This document shows, in pieces, positions 1 to 5,186 of a stretch of 5,318 nucleotides of DNA. How positions within the stretch are numbered: position 1 is the stretch's first letter; each line of letters starts with the position of its first letter. Source of the DNA: JAWLDB01 sp041686915 (GTDB lineage Bacteria; Bacillota; UBA994; UBA5500); contig JAWLDB010000186.1 in assembly GCA_041686915.1 (NCBI GenBank), positions 1 to 5,318 of the forward strand. The letters are read 5' to 3'. Position numbers and translations under genes: made by a program. The notes below the pieces were generated by a model. The model was not told the DNA's origin. It worked only from the letters and a program-made list of their open reading frames with translations, and made no database searches.

Positions 1-918
1 CTGAACCGTAACACCCTCCCAAGTGTCAGCCGAATTTACGTTATCCTTACCCAATTGCACCAGGAGATAAACTTCATTTGAAGTCACAAGCTTGAACACC
101 GGCTGCCCAGCGGCCACCGCAGCGCCACCTCGCGTGACTGTCTTTGCCGCCCCCGCTCCTTTGACAGCTTCAAAGGTACCGGGGCCGAGACTGGAGACGG
201 ACGCACTATGCTCCAGACCGTCAACCGAATAAAACAATCTCCCGTGCGCCGGTGCCTTTACAGGAACAATAGCCTGTTCTCTGCGGGCTAGTAGGGCCTG
301 CCTCTGCTCCTGAATGGCATTGAATGTTCCGAGCAACTGCAGCCGGCGTTGCTGTAAGCTGGAAATCTCTTTCGCAGAACGATTCATGTTGGTGTGCAGA
401 TCCTTATACTCATCGATCGAACGACTTGCCAAGGCAGTGCGGTACTTAGTAACTAGTTCCTGTAGATTGCCTGCTTTTTCAGTTATCTTAGTGTCCAGCT
501 GAGCAACCTCGTCGCTATGGTCGACGCTAGGCTCGCTAGCCTGCTTGTCGAGCTTCCGCAGCTCCTCCTCGACGTTGGCCAGCAAAGACTTATCGACAAT
601 CTCCAAGACGTTATCCTGTGTGGCAACGGCGCTACCCTCCTCTTGAATTAGGTTTGCCGCCCCAGGCTTGTCCGCCAGTACTACAATCTCCTCACGCAGT
701 AATACGGCGTCGCCTTGCATGCCACCCTGCTCCTGCACTTCAGAGGCTATTGCGGTGGTGATGTAATCAGGCCGGTTGAGAAGAGCCAAGGTAAATCGGA
801 CCGTCCCTCTCACCCCAATAACGACTGTCCACAGCAGCAGGCCAAGGACTCCCAATACGAACAATCGGCGCAGCAGCTTCTTGCCCCTGCTCTTTTTCTT
901 CTTACTCTTATAAGCCAT
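1..918 (-). CDS. HlyD-like membrane-anchored adaptor protein (3' end missing)
   Basis: The frame is open from an ATG at 918 to the left edge: 306 codons without a stop, so the C-terminus is outside the window. A GGAGTGA ribosome-binding site lies 7 bases before the ATG. The N-terminus is very basic (KSKKKKSRGKK, residues 4-14), followed by one membrane segment at about 19-38. Residues about 65-110 look like the first half of a split lipoyl/biotinyl-like domain (LLREEIVVLADKPG). Residues about 112-216 are rich in charged residues and Leu and fit a coiled-coil hairpin. Residues about 217-280 (VPVKAPAHGRLFYSVDG, then AAGQPVFKLV) resume the lipoyl fold. This is the plan of HlyD/periplasmic-adaptor proteins, which in Gram-positives sit in the membrane and face outward. 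No transporter partner is visible. In related clostridia such a gene lies between pgeF and ylmE/sepF (recalled synteny), so an envelope or division-linked role is possible but unproven. Confidence 0.85.
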   Translation of the reverse strand, partial: MAYKSKKKKSRGKKLLRRLFVLGVLGLLLWTVVIGVRGTVRFTLALLNRPDYITTAIASEVQEQGGMQGDAVLLREEIVVLADKPGAANLIQEEGSAVATQDNVLEIVDKSLLANVEEELRKLDKQASEPSVDHSDEVAQLDTKITEKAGNLQELVTKYRTALASRSIDEYKDLHTNMNRSAKEISSLQQRRLQLLGTFNAIQEQRQALLARREQAIVPVKAPAHGRLFYSVDGLEHSASVSSLGPGTFEAVKGAGAAKTVTRGGAAVAAGQPVFKLVTSNEVYLLVQLGKDNVNSADTWEGVTVQ

Positions 919-998
919 GTTTTGCTCACTCCAAGACTGAAATCACATATGGCTATTCTCTGCCAAGGGAACGAAATCCTGCCAAAAACCGGGCATTC

Positions 999-1035
999 GC
1001 AAAACTCCGACACGATATGCAAAACTCGACATATT
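999..1035. repeat. Tandem imperfect direct repeat, about 17-20 bp units
   Basis: Unit 1 (999-1018) reads GCAAAACTCCGACACGATAT. Unit 2 (1019-1035) reads GCAAAACTCGACATATT. They share GCAAAACTC, GACA and a TAT tail, and differ by small deletions. The second unit runs into the left arm of the palindrome at 1025-1054. On the transcribed strand each copy reads as a TGTCG-(G)AG-TTTTGC element. Function unknown. Confidence 0.6.
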
Positions 1036-1054
1036 GCCCGGGCAATATGTCGAG
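1025..1054. repeat. Perfect 30-bp palindrome
   Basis: The left arm CTCGACATATTGCCC (1025-1039) is followed directly by its exact reverse complement GGGCAATATGTCGAG (1040-1054), with no spacer. It begins 8 bases past the pgeF stop. As RNA it would fold into a stem of about 13 bp with a tight CCGG loop. In the minus-strand direction the stem is followed by TTTT then GC, so it could be a weak intrinsic terminator for the nrdR-pgeF unit. As DNA it could be a site for a dimeric protein. Confidence 0.75.
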
Positions 1055-1062
1055 CCATATCT

Positions 1063-1881
1063 TTACTTGTCCGATTTATGTGTTTTGATGGCGATGCTGC
1101 CTAACAATCTGCCGGTGCATGAGTTGTCTCTGCGATGAGAGTAGAATAGATCTGGTCTGTCCACAGTGCACAAGTTGCTGAAACTGATATGCTGCGGCTG
1201 TACACCTGCCTTGATCAGGAGGAGGGCGTTCAACAAGGGCAAATCAAGCAGCCATTGACCTTCAAGATCTGTGGGGACCACAGCTTGCTGCCAGTCTACA
1301 TCGAGTTGCTTCACTGCGTTGATGACCGGAGCGTCCACAAAGTAACAGCAGCTTCCTATTCCTGGACCGAGCGCCACTCGTACTTCAGCCGGATCGCTAC
1401 CAAAGGCCTGTTGGAGCGTGCGCACAGCTTCTCCTGCGATGTCAAGGACAGTTCCTCGCCAACCAGCGTGTACTGCTCCTATAGCCTTTGTCTGCGGATC
1501 AACCAGCAGTAGTGGCAAGCAGTCAGCAACCATCACGTGCAGAACCAACCCATGAGAATTGGTGACTACCCCGTCAGCGGCAGTTACAGGTCCCGGCTGA
1601 TCAACGACGGCTACACGCTTACCGTGTACCTGTTGCACATAGACTTCTCCATAGGCTGAAGCCTGTAGTCCTGTTAGCCAAAGCCGGCGGTTCTCCTGCA
1701 CCCTTTCCGGGGCATCTCCGACGTGATTGCCCAGGTTTAGTGCGTCATAAGGCTCGCTGCTAACACCGCCTTGGCGGGTAGAGAAGCCGTGTAGCAACCA
1801 TGACCATTGTTCCCAGCCTGGAACCGTTATGAGTGGAACCTGACCTGATCTCACTGGGAAGACATCTACTCCTGTATTCAT
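1063..1881 (-). CDS. pgeF: Peptidoglycan editing factor / purine nucleoside phosphorylase PgeF (YlmD, YfiH, laccase-domain family)
   Basis: This complete protein has 272 residues, near the family's usual length. Diagnostic blocks are HGFSTRQGGVS (31-41), QVHG (84-87), ADCLPLLLVD (119-128), VHAGWRGT (137-144), LGPGIGSCCY (171-180) and LFYSHRRD then TGR (245-252, 256-258). His86, Cys121 and His138 match the metal-binding His/Cys/His set of the family in order and spacing. Family members were first called polyphenol oxidases. Characterised members are cytosolic enzymes acting on purine nucleosides (phosphorolysis, adenosine deamination), and E. coli YfiH removes wrongly incorporated residues from peptidoglycan precursors. 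The ATG at 1881 overlaps the stop of the upstream RNR-like gene as ATGA and has a strong AGGAGGG site 6 bases ahead. It is therefore the third gene of a unit with nrdR. In B. subtilis the orthologue ylmD sits between ylmC and ylmE. Confidence 0.95.
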   Translation of the reverse strand: MNTGVDVFPVRSGQVPLITVPGWEQWSWLLHGFSTRQGGVSSEPYDALNLGNHVGDAPERVQENRRLWLTGLQASAYGEVYVQQVHGKRVAVVDQPGPVTAADGVVTNSHGLVLHVMVADCLPLLLVDPQTKAIGAVHAGWRGTVLDIAGEAVRTLQQAFGSDPAEVRVALGPGIGSCCYFVDAPVINAVKQLDVDWQQAVVPTDLEGQWLLDLPLLNALLLIKAGVQPQHISFSNLCTVDRPDLFYSHRRDNSCTGRLLGSIAIKTHKSDK

Positions 1882-3677
1882 GCTATTCCCTCCTGTATCA
1901 CCTGCAAGTAGCCATCCACTCGGCTAACGCGGCTCGCCCGTAACTGAGCGCATGCCGGGCAAGCCTTTAGCTGAGAGTCGTACGCCGTCCCGCAGTTCAG
2001 GCAGCATTGTCCGATGTGCCGAACGGAATACAGCCCCGGGTGCACGGCGGTGGCGAAATCAGATACTTCCGCATACTGCCCGCCGGCCAGCCAAGGGAAA
2101 TAGTCCGCGCCAATCGTAGGCCGGTAGCCTTGCATACCCGACCAGAGCTCGCCTGCCAAAGGGAAGAGACTGCGGTCGTACTCCAGGAAGCGTTTTTCCA
2201 CTCGGCTGGCCGGCAGCACCCCAAGCTGAAAGTTAAGAGCATAGTGATTGCGCCAATGCTCAACAATCCCTTGAAGTAGAGAGAGGATTCGCCCGATTTG
2301 CAGCTCAGGTATCTGCCCAAACCGCAGTCTCGCGGCTTGCAGTGCTTCAGCGAGCCCCACCGGAGCAAGTAACAGCATTCCGTGCCGCAGTGCAGGACCA
2401 ATCTTCTGAGACTTCGCGTGCAGTGCACCCCAAATACCATGTCCCATCACAAAGGGTAAGTCCCCTGCTTGCAGGGCAGCCATGACTTCGTAGCGATGAG
2501 CCATCTGCCTCGCAGCAAGACTCAGGGCGGCATCAACTCCCGACCACAACTGCTTGAGACTTTGAGCCTCTAACACCAAACGTGGCATGTTGACAAAGGT
2601 CTTAGCGATGGTGCCTGGCGTGTCTGGAGATAGCCGCATACCACTCGCAAAGTAGTTCGGGTTCTGACCACCGGGCAGGATGGCTAGGCTTACGTTGCCA
2701 CCGGACTGCTTCAGGACATCAGCTGCCAGCAGAAGCGTTTCTTCTCCCTCCACTGCCTGTAGGATGAGTTGAGGAGCGGACATACACCCATGCTTGATAT
2801 CGGTGAAGGATGCCTGCTGTAACAAAGCTTTCGAAAAAGCCCGTGCTGCAGGTCGCGGGTCTAATCCAATACTAAGACAAAGTTTTGGCTGTTCTCGTCC
2901 GCCCTTGGCCAAGCTGATAGTCAAATCCTCCAGCAAGCCGGTAGCTGCTGCCTCAGCAGCAGCTGTAATGTTTCCTGTCGGCCATTCAGCTGCCAAATCA
3001 GCAAAAGCCCTGTCAATGTCAGCCAGCAGTATCTCACTGGCTATTTCATTCTGACAAGGGCCTACTACAGAGGCGATGGCTGACCCGACTTCTGCCAATC
3101 CGCGTGGCTGACGATACCAGACACTCCCACTCATTCTCATCATGGATGACGTATCGACGACAACAGCGTCTGGAGCACTGGAGTACAAGGCCAACTGTTC
3201 GATATGAATAGCCGCATGCCGATGGGCCAAGGCGAACTCCCTAGGCAGCAGATTATTGAGAGTATACTGTTCGCTGGCGGCCAAGGCTATCCGTTGCAGC
3301 TTGTCAACGGGGGTGACAAAGACACCGTATCCCCCACCGGCCTCCCCAACGATTTCACTCACTGCGTCCATCAACTCGCTTTTGGTATCGCGGATACGCG
3401 TCCGTCGGTTCCTGTAGAGTATGTAGGCCTTAGCTGTACGAGCATGACCGTTCTCGATCAGTACCTTTTCTGCCAGGTCTTGTATTTGTTCTACCTGAGG
3501 GACCGACCCGGCAAAGGATGACTGCTGCAGTAGGTGCACGACTTGACCGGCTAGAAACTCGGCCTGTCGCCGATCTTCGCCGCCAACTGCTTTAGCAGCA
3601 CGGAAGATGGCGTCGGCAATTTTCTCGGCATCAAAGGGAACTACTCTGCCGTCACGTTTCTGTACCCACTCAATCAT
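1878..3677 (-). CDS. Divergent anaerobic (class III) ribonucleotide reductase-like protein with ATP cone, probably not a normal catalyst
   Basis: The protein has 599 residues; canonical NrdD proteins have about 600-710. Residues about 3-95 form an ATP cone (KRDGRVVPFDAEKI), the domain that binds ATP/dATP in RNRs and NrdR. The core keeps traces of class III RNR: AHRHAAIHIEQLALY (151-165) recalls the HIHDLDxY block, GTIAKTFVNMPRLVLEA (355-371) recalls the G-x-x-x-INLPRIAL block, and APVGLAEAL (438-446) recalls GxVGLNE. The C-terminus has a zinc ribbon with C559xxC562 and C573xxC576. In canonical enzymes MGCR, carrying the thiyl-radical Cys, precedes the INLPR block; here the place reads SGMR (345-348). 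The NC motif after HDLD is missing. The glycyl-radical motif RVCGYLG reads RVDGYLQ (587-592), with only about 10 residues after the Gly. Radical reduction of nucleotides is therefore doubtful. No nrdG activase lies nearby. The ATG overlaps the nrdR stop (ATGA), which suggests a partner or sensor role beside NrdR. Confidence 0.8.
   Translation of the reverse strand: MIEWVQKRDGRVVPFDAEKIADAIFRAAKAVGGEDRRQAEFLAGQVVHLLQQSSFAGSVPQVEQIQDLAEKVLIENGHARTAKAYILYRNRRTRIRDTKSELMDAVSEIVGEAGGGYGVFVTPVDKLQRIALAASEQYTLNNLLPREFALAHRHAAIHIEQLALYSSAPDAVVVDTSSMMRMSGSVWYRQPRGLAEVGSAIASVVGPCQNEIASEILLADIDRAFADLAAEWPTGNITAAAEAAATGLLEDLTISLAKGGREQPKLCLSIGLDPRPAARAFSKALLQQASFTDIKHGCMSAPQLILQAVEGEETLLLAADVLKQSGGNVSLAILPGGQNPNYFASGMRLSPDTPGTIAKTFVNMPRLVLEAQSLKQLWSGVDAALSLAARQMAHRYEVMAALQAGDLPFVMGHGIWGALHAKSQKIGPALRHGMLLLAPVGLAEALQAARLRFGQIPELQIGRILSLLQGIVEHWRNHYALNFQLGVLPASRVEKRFLEYDRSLFPLAGELWSGMQGYRPTIGADYFPWLAGGQYAEVSDFATAVHPGLYSVRHIGQCCLNCGTAYDSQLKACPACAQLRASRVSRVDGYLQVIQEGIA
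1888..1894 (-). promoter_or_regulatory. Ribosome-binding site of pgeF inside the upstream gene
   Basis: AGGAGGG lies 6 bases before the pgeF ATG, within the last codons of the RNR-like gene. Together with the ATGA overlap it fixes the pgeF start and suggests translational coupling with efficient re-initiation. Confidence 0.8.
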
Positions 3678-4132
3678 TGACCTTTCTCCAACAGTTTGTC
3701 GAGTTCTTGACGAAACCTGAGAATGTCGGTGAACTGTCTATATACCGAAGCGAAGCGTACATATGCTACTTCGTCGACATTTCTTAATCGTTCCATGACC
3801 ATTTCGCCAATTAGCGTTGAGTCAACCTCCGGCTGCAATTCGTTACGCAGGTGCTGCTCTATTTCATCTGCTATCTGTTCCAGCGTACTGGTACTGACTG
3901 CACGTTTCTCACAGGCCTTGTACAGCCCTCCCAGAACTTTGCTCCGGTCAAAGGCCTCCCGCCGGCCATCTTTCTTAATCACCATCAAAGGCAGTTCCTC
4001 CACCTTCTCATAGGTGGTAAAACGCCGGCCGCACTGAACACATTCCCTGCGCCTACGGATGGCAGTAGCTTCCTCAGTGGGGCGACTATCTATCACCCTG
4101 CTATCGGTTGTCGTACAGTAAGGACACTTCAT
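3674..4132 (-). CDS. nrdR: Transcriptional repressor NrdR
   Basis: The complete 152-residue protein is the usual size for NrdR. The N-terminal zinc ribbon has C3xxC6 and C31xxC34, with the basic stretch IRRRRECVQCGRRFTTYE (25-42) typical of the family. An ATP cone follows at about 47-138 (VIKKDGRREAFDRSKVLGGLYKACEKR begins at 51). NrdR is a cytosolic repressor that senses ATP/dATP through the cone and binds paired NrdR boxes at ribonucleotide reductase promoters. GGAGGTG lies 5 bases before the ATG at 4132 and fixes the start. The stop overlaps the ATG of the RNR-like gene, so the two ATP-cone proteins are made from one message. I see no clear NrdR box in the 123 bases upstream, so self-regulation is not supported here. 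Confidence 0.98.
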   Translation of the reverse strand: MKCPYCTTTDSRVIDSRPTEEATAIRRRRECVQCGRRFTTYEKVEELPLMVIKKDGRREAFDRSKVLGGLYKACEKRAVSTSTLEQIADEIEQHLRNELQPEVDSTLIGEMVMERLRNVDEVAYVRFASVYRQFTDILRFRQELDKLLEKGQ

Positions 4133-4227
4133 CGCGGCACCTCCATCAACTGTGGGTATCTTGCTTATAGTCTACTAGATGTTGTGGGTGGATGGCTAGT
4201 ACATCCGCAAATCGAGAAGCATATGGT
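4133..4227 (-). other. Leader region of the nrdR unit
   Basis: These 95 bases lie between the ylmC terminator and the nrdR ATG, so a promoter for nrdR should be here if the terminator is efficient. On the transcribed strand a TATAAG hexamer (complement at about 4163-4168) could be a -10 box, but no matching -35 stands 16-18 bases before it. A small inverted repeat GGATG/CATCC with a 7-base spacer is present at about 4190-4206. Nothing resembles an NrdR box convincingly. The promoter remains unlocated. Confidence 0.35.
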
Positions 4228-4254
4228 AAAAAAGTGACCGCTTTCGCGGCCACT
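4228..4254 (-). terminator. Strong intrinsic terminator after ylmC
   Basis: On the minus strand the 9-bp stem AGTGGCCGC/GCGGTCACT (one G-U pair) closes a GAAA tetraloop and is followed directly by a run of six T. It starts 1 base past the ylmC stop codon. This is a textbook Rho-independent terminator and separates the sporulation genes from the nrdR unit. Adjacent bases at the stop codon can extend the stem by a few weaker pairs. Confidence 0.9.
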
Positions 4255-4255
4255 C

Positions 4256-4507
4256 TTAATATATTTCCGGCGTTGCGTCCAACTCGACCAGAATGACATC
4301 GGCACCAATTTTAACAACCCTTTCCCACGGTATATACACTTCGGTGTCCTTGCCAAACAAGCCGAGTACTTTTGTTTGACCAGGTACGACTATACCACGT
4401 ATCCGACCACTCTCAAGATCGATATCCATGTCCCCGATGTAACCCAGACGCCTGCCATCAAGTACATTCACCACTTCCCTGACGCGCAGTTCCGACACTT
4501 TTAGCAC
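4256..4507 (-). CDS. ylmC: YlmC/YmxH family PRC-barrel sporulation protein
   Basis: This small protein of about 83 residues is a single PRC-barrel: VSELRVREVVNVLDGRRLG (4-22), then IGDMDIDLESGRIRGIVVPG and VYIPWERVVKIGADVILVEL at the end. These blocks are characteristic of the YlmC/YmxH family of spore-formers; the molecular function is not known. Its place after sigG and before pgeF (ylmD) matches ylmC of B. subtilis, hence the symbol. There is no ATG start. The frame can begin at GTG 4516, TTG 4510 or GTG 4507. The AGGGGG site (4516-4521) overlaps the first of these, which rules it out, and lies 5 and 8 bases before the other two. I chose GTG 4507, which gives MLKVSEL, close to the family N-terminus. 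TTG 4510 is the main alternative. The gene ends in its own terminator. Confidence 0.93.
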   Translation of the reverse strand: MLKVSELRVREVVNVLDGRRLGYIGDMDIDLESGRIRGIVVPGQTKVLGLFGKDTEVYIPWERVVKIGADVILVELDATPEIY

Positions 4508-4515
4508 CAAACACA

Positions 4516-4521
4516 CCCCCT
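4516..4521 (-). promoter_or_regulatory. Ribosome-binding site that decides the ylmC start
   Basis: AGGGGG is the only Shine-Dalgarno-like sequence ahead of ylmC. It overlaps the furthest upstream GTG (4516) and is correctly spaced for TTG 4510 or GTG 4507. Just upstream lies the 10-bp palindrome GCGCATGCGC (4522-4531). Confidence 0.65.
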
Positions 4522-4598
4522 GCGCATGCGCCCGTTTTCATAACAGGGCTGTTTTAATATATGCTAGCGGTCTGCGTGTGATGACCCGACAGACAACG
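4517..4598 (-). other. Leader region of ylmC
   Basis: This short gap between the spoIIR terminator and ylmC is AT-rich in the middle. On the transcribed strand it contains GCATATATTAAAAC, which could hold a -10 (TATATT) or a sporulation-sigma -35 (GCATA), but no well-spaced partner box is clear. The dyad AACAG-GG-CTGTT (4542-4553) and the palindrome GCGCATGCGC (4522-4531) are also here. A promoter is likely, since terminators flank ylmC on both sides, but I cannot assign its sigma factor. Confidence 0.35.
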
Positions 4599-4623
4599 AA
4601 AACCGGCATCTACAGATGCCGGT
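4599..4623 (-). terminator. Intrinsic terminator overlapping the 3' end of spoIIR
   Basis: On the minus strand a perfect 9-bp stem ACCGGCATC/GATGCCGGT closes the 4-base loop TGTA and is followed by TTTTCGTT. The spoIIR stop codon TAG (4612-4610) starts in the loop, and the 5' arm of the stem encodes the last residues of the protein. The T-tract is short (about four), so efficiency may be moderate. Confidence 0.75.
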
Positions 4624-5170
4624 ACCATGTTACTATCTTTTTCCACAGTTCCCACACCGCGCTCTTCAGCACCAGCGTGTCTGTTTTACCCTCAAGTGGC
4701 AACTCACAGACCGACGAGGTCAAGCACATTGGCGGAAAGACAACACACCACCAGTTTCGACCTCCACCTCCACCCAGAACTATATTAAGCGCATTATAGC
4801 GTCCAGCTGGCAAGGTGAATGTGCCGTAGTGCTTATCCGGGAAGTTGAAGTTTCCGTACTGCAGAGAGGCTGTATAGGGAATTCCTTTCTGCTTGAGGAA
4901 CGAATTTGCTACCTCAGCCAGTTGTCCGAGATTAGCCCTAACTACCTGCTCTGCCCGATCTACTGTTGCAATCCCTGAAAGCAGCGAGTTGAGTTTACTG
5001 AGAACCTCATCTCTTACCATTAGCTTGATTTGTTGGTCAGCTAGCGTCTCGCTGTTGGCAAGCACGTGCAGCCTAATCAGTGTGGTATTACCCGTGTCAG
5101 CAGATACTGAGTTGTGAGCAACTAACGACAACAATAGCACCAGACAAAACAGCGCTACCTTCTTCCCCAT
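4610..5170 (-). CDS. spoIIR: Stage II sporulation protein R (SpoIIR)
   Basis: The protein has 186 residues and is the secreted forespore signal. In B. subtilis SpoIIR crosses into the intermembrane space and triggers the mother-cell protease SpoIIGA to cleave pro-sigma-E. A signal peptide is visible: MGKK, a hydrophobic core (VALFCLVLLLSLVA) and a likely AxA-type cleavage after Ser-Val-Ser-Ala at about residue 24. Family blocks are LIRLHVLANSETLADQQIKL (31-50) with VRDEV next (52-56), and the Gly-rich turn into NWWCVVFPPMC (139-149). I chose the ATG at 5170 because GGGGGAG lies 7 bases ahead, MGKK gives a proper signal peptide, and the sigG stop is only 16 bases upstream. An upstream ATG at 5221 would overlap sigG and spoil the signal peptide. 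The spacing suggests co-transcription with sigG, at least in part. In B. subtilis spoIIR has its own sigma-F promoter; I could not identify one here. Confidence 0.95.
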   Translation of the reverse strand: MGKKVALFCLVLLLSLVAHNSVSADTGNTTLIRLHVLANSETLADQQIKLMVRDEVLSKLNSLLSGIATVDRAEQVVRANLGQLAEVANSFLKQKGIPYTASLQYGNFNFPDKHYGTFTLPAGRYNALNIVLGGGGGRNWWCVVFPPMCLTSSVCELPLEGKTDTLVLKSAVWELWKKIVTWYRHL

Positions 5171-5177
5171 TTCCCCA

Positions 5178-5184
5178 CTCCCCC
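5178..5184 (-). promoter_or_regulatory. Ribosome-binding site that decides the spoIIR start
   Basis: GGGGGAG lies 7 bases before the ATG at 5170, in the gap after the sigG stop. It supports the 186-residue SpoIIR form over the longer form starting at 5221. Confidence 0.75.
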
Positions 5185-5186
5185 TA

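Larger units (their letters stand above)
919..1062. other. Intergenic region between pgeF and the HlyD-like gene
   Basis: This 144-bp gap is the longest non-coding stretch in the window. It holds a perfect 30-bp palindrome, a tandem imperfect repeat beside it, and two copies of CTGCCAA (960-966 and 979-985, TTGGCAG on the transcribed strand). It also has a possible alternative pairing of CCGGGCA (989-995) with TGCCCGG (1035-1041), which would compete with the palindrome. I find no convincing sigma-A promoter for the HlyD-like gene on the minus strand: TTGGCA boxes exist, but no good -10 stands at the right distance. The gap is large compared with the overlaps upstream and probably separates two transcription units or holds a control element. 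Confidence 0.6.

Noticed and set aside
1019..1054. Possible Spo0A boxes (TGTCGAG on both strands at the palindrome ends)
   Set aside because: The match to TGTCGAA is one base short, and the motif is fully explained by the palindrome arms. There is no promoter context to support it.
810..1058. Minus-strand open frame of 82 codons starting in the palindrome
   Set aside because: It overlaps the well-supported HlyD-like start in another frame, and its translation shows low-complexity Cys/Trp-rich content without motifs. The HlyD-like gene has the ribosome-binding site.
715..1104. Plus-strand open frame of 129 codons
   Set aside because: It runs antisense to the HlyD-like gene and pgeF and across the palindrome gap. 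The translation has no recognisable domain and lacks a ribosome-binding site.
1997..2440. Minus-strand open frame of 147 codons inside the RNR-like gene
   Set aside because: It is another frame of a gene whose own frame shows ATP cone and zinc ribbon; no domain is seen in this translation.
4133..4227. NrdR box ahead of nrdR
   Set aside because: No pair of sequences close to ACACWATATATWGTGT was found; ACCCACA repeats are too far from the consensus.
3851..4237. Plus-strand open frame of 128 codons
   Set aside because: It is antisense to nrdR and passes through the leader and terminator region; no family resemblance.
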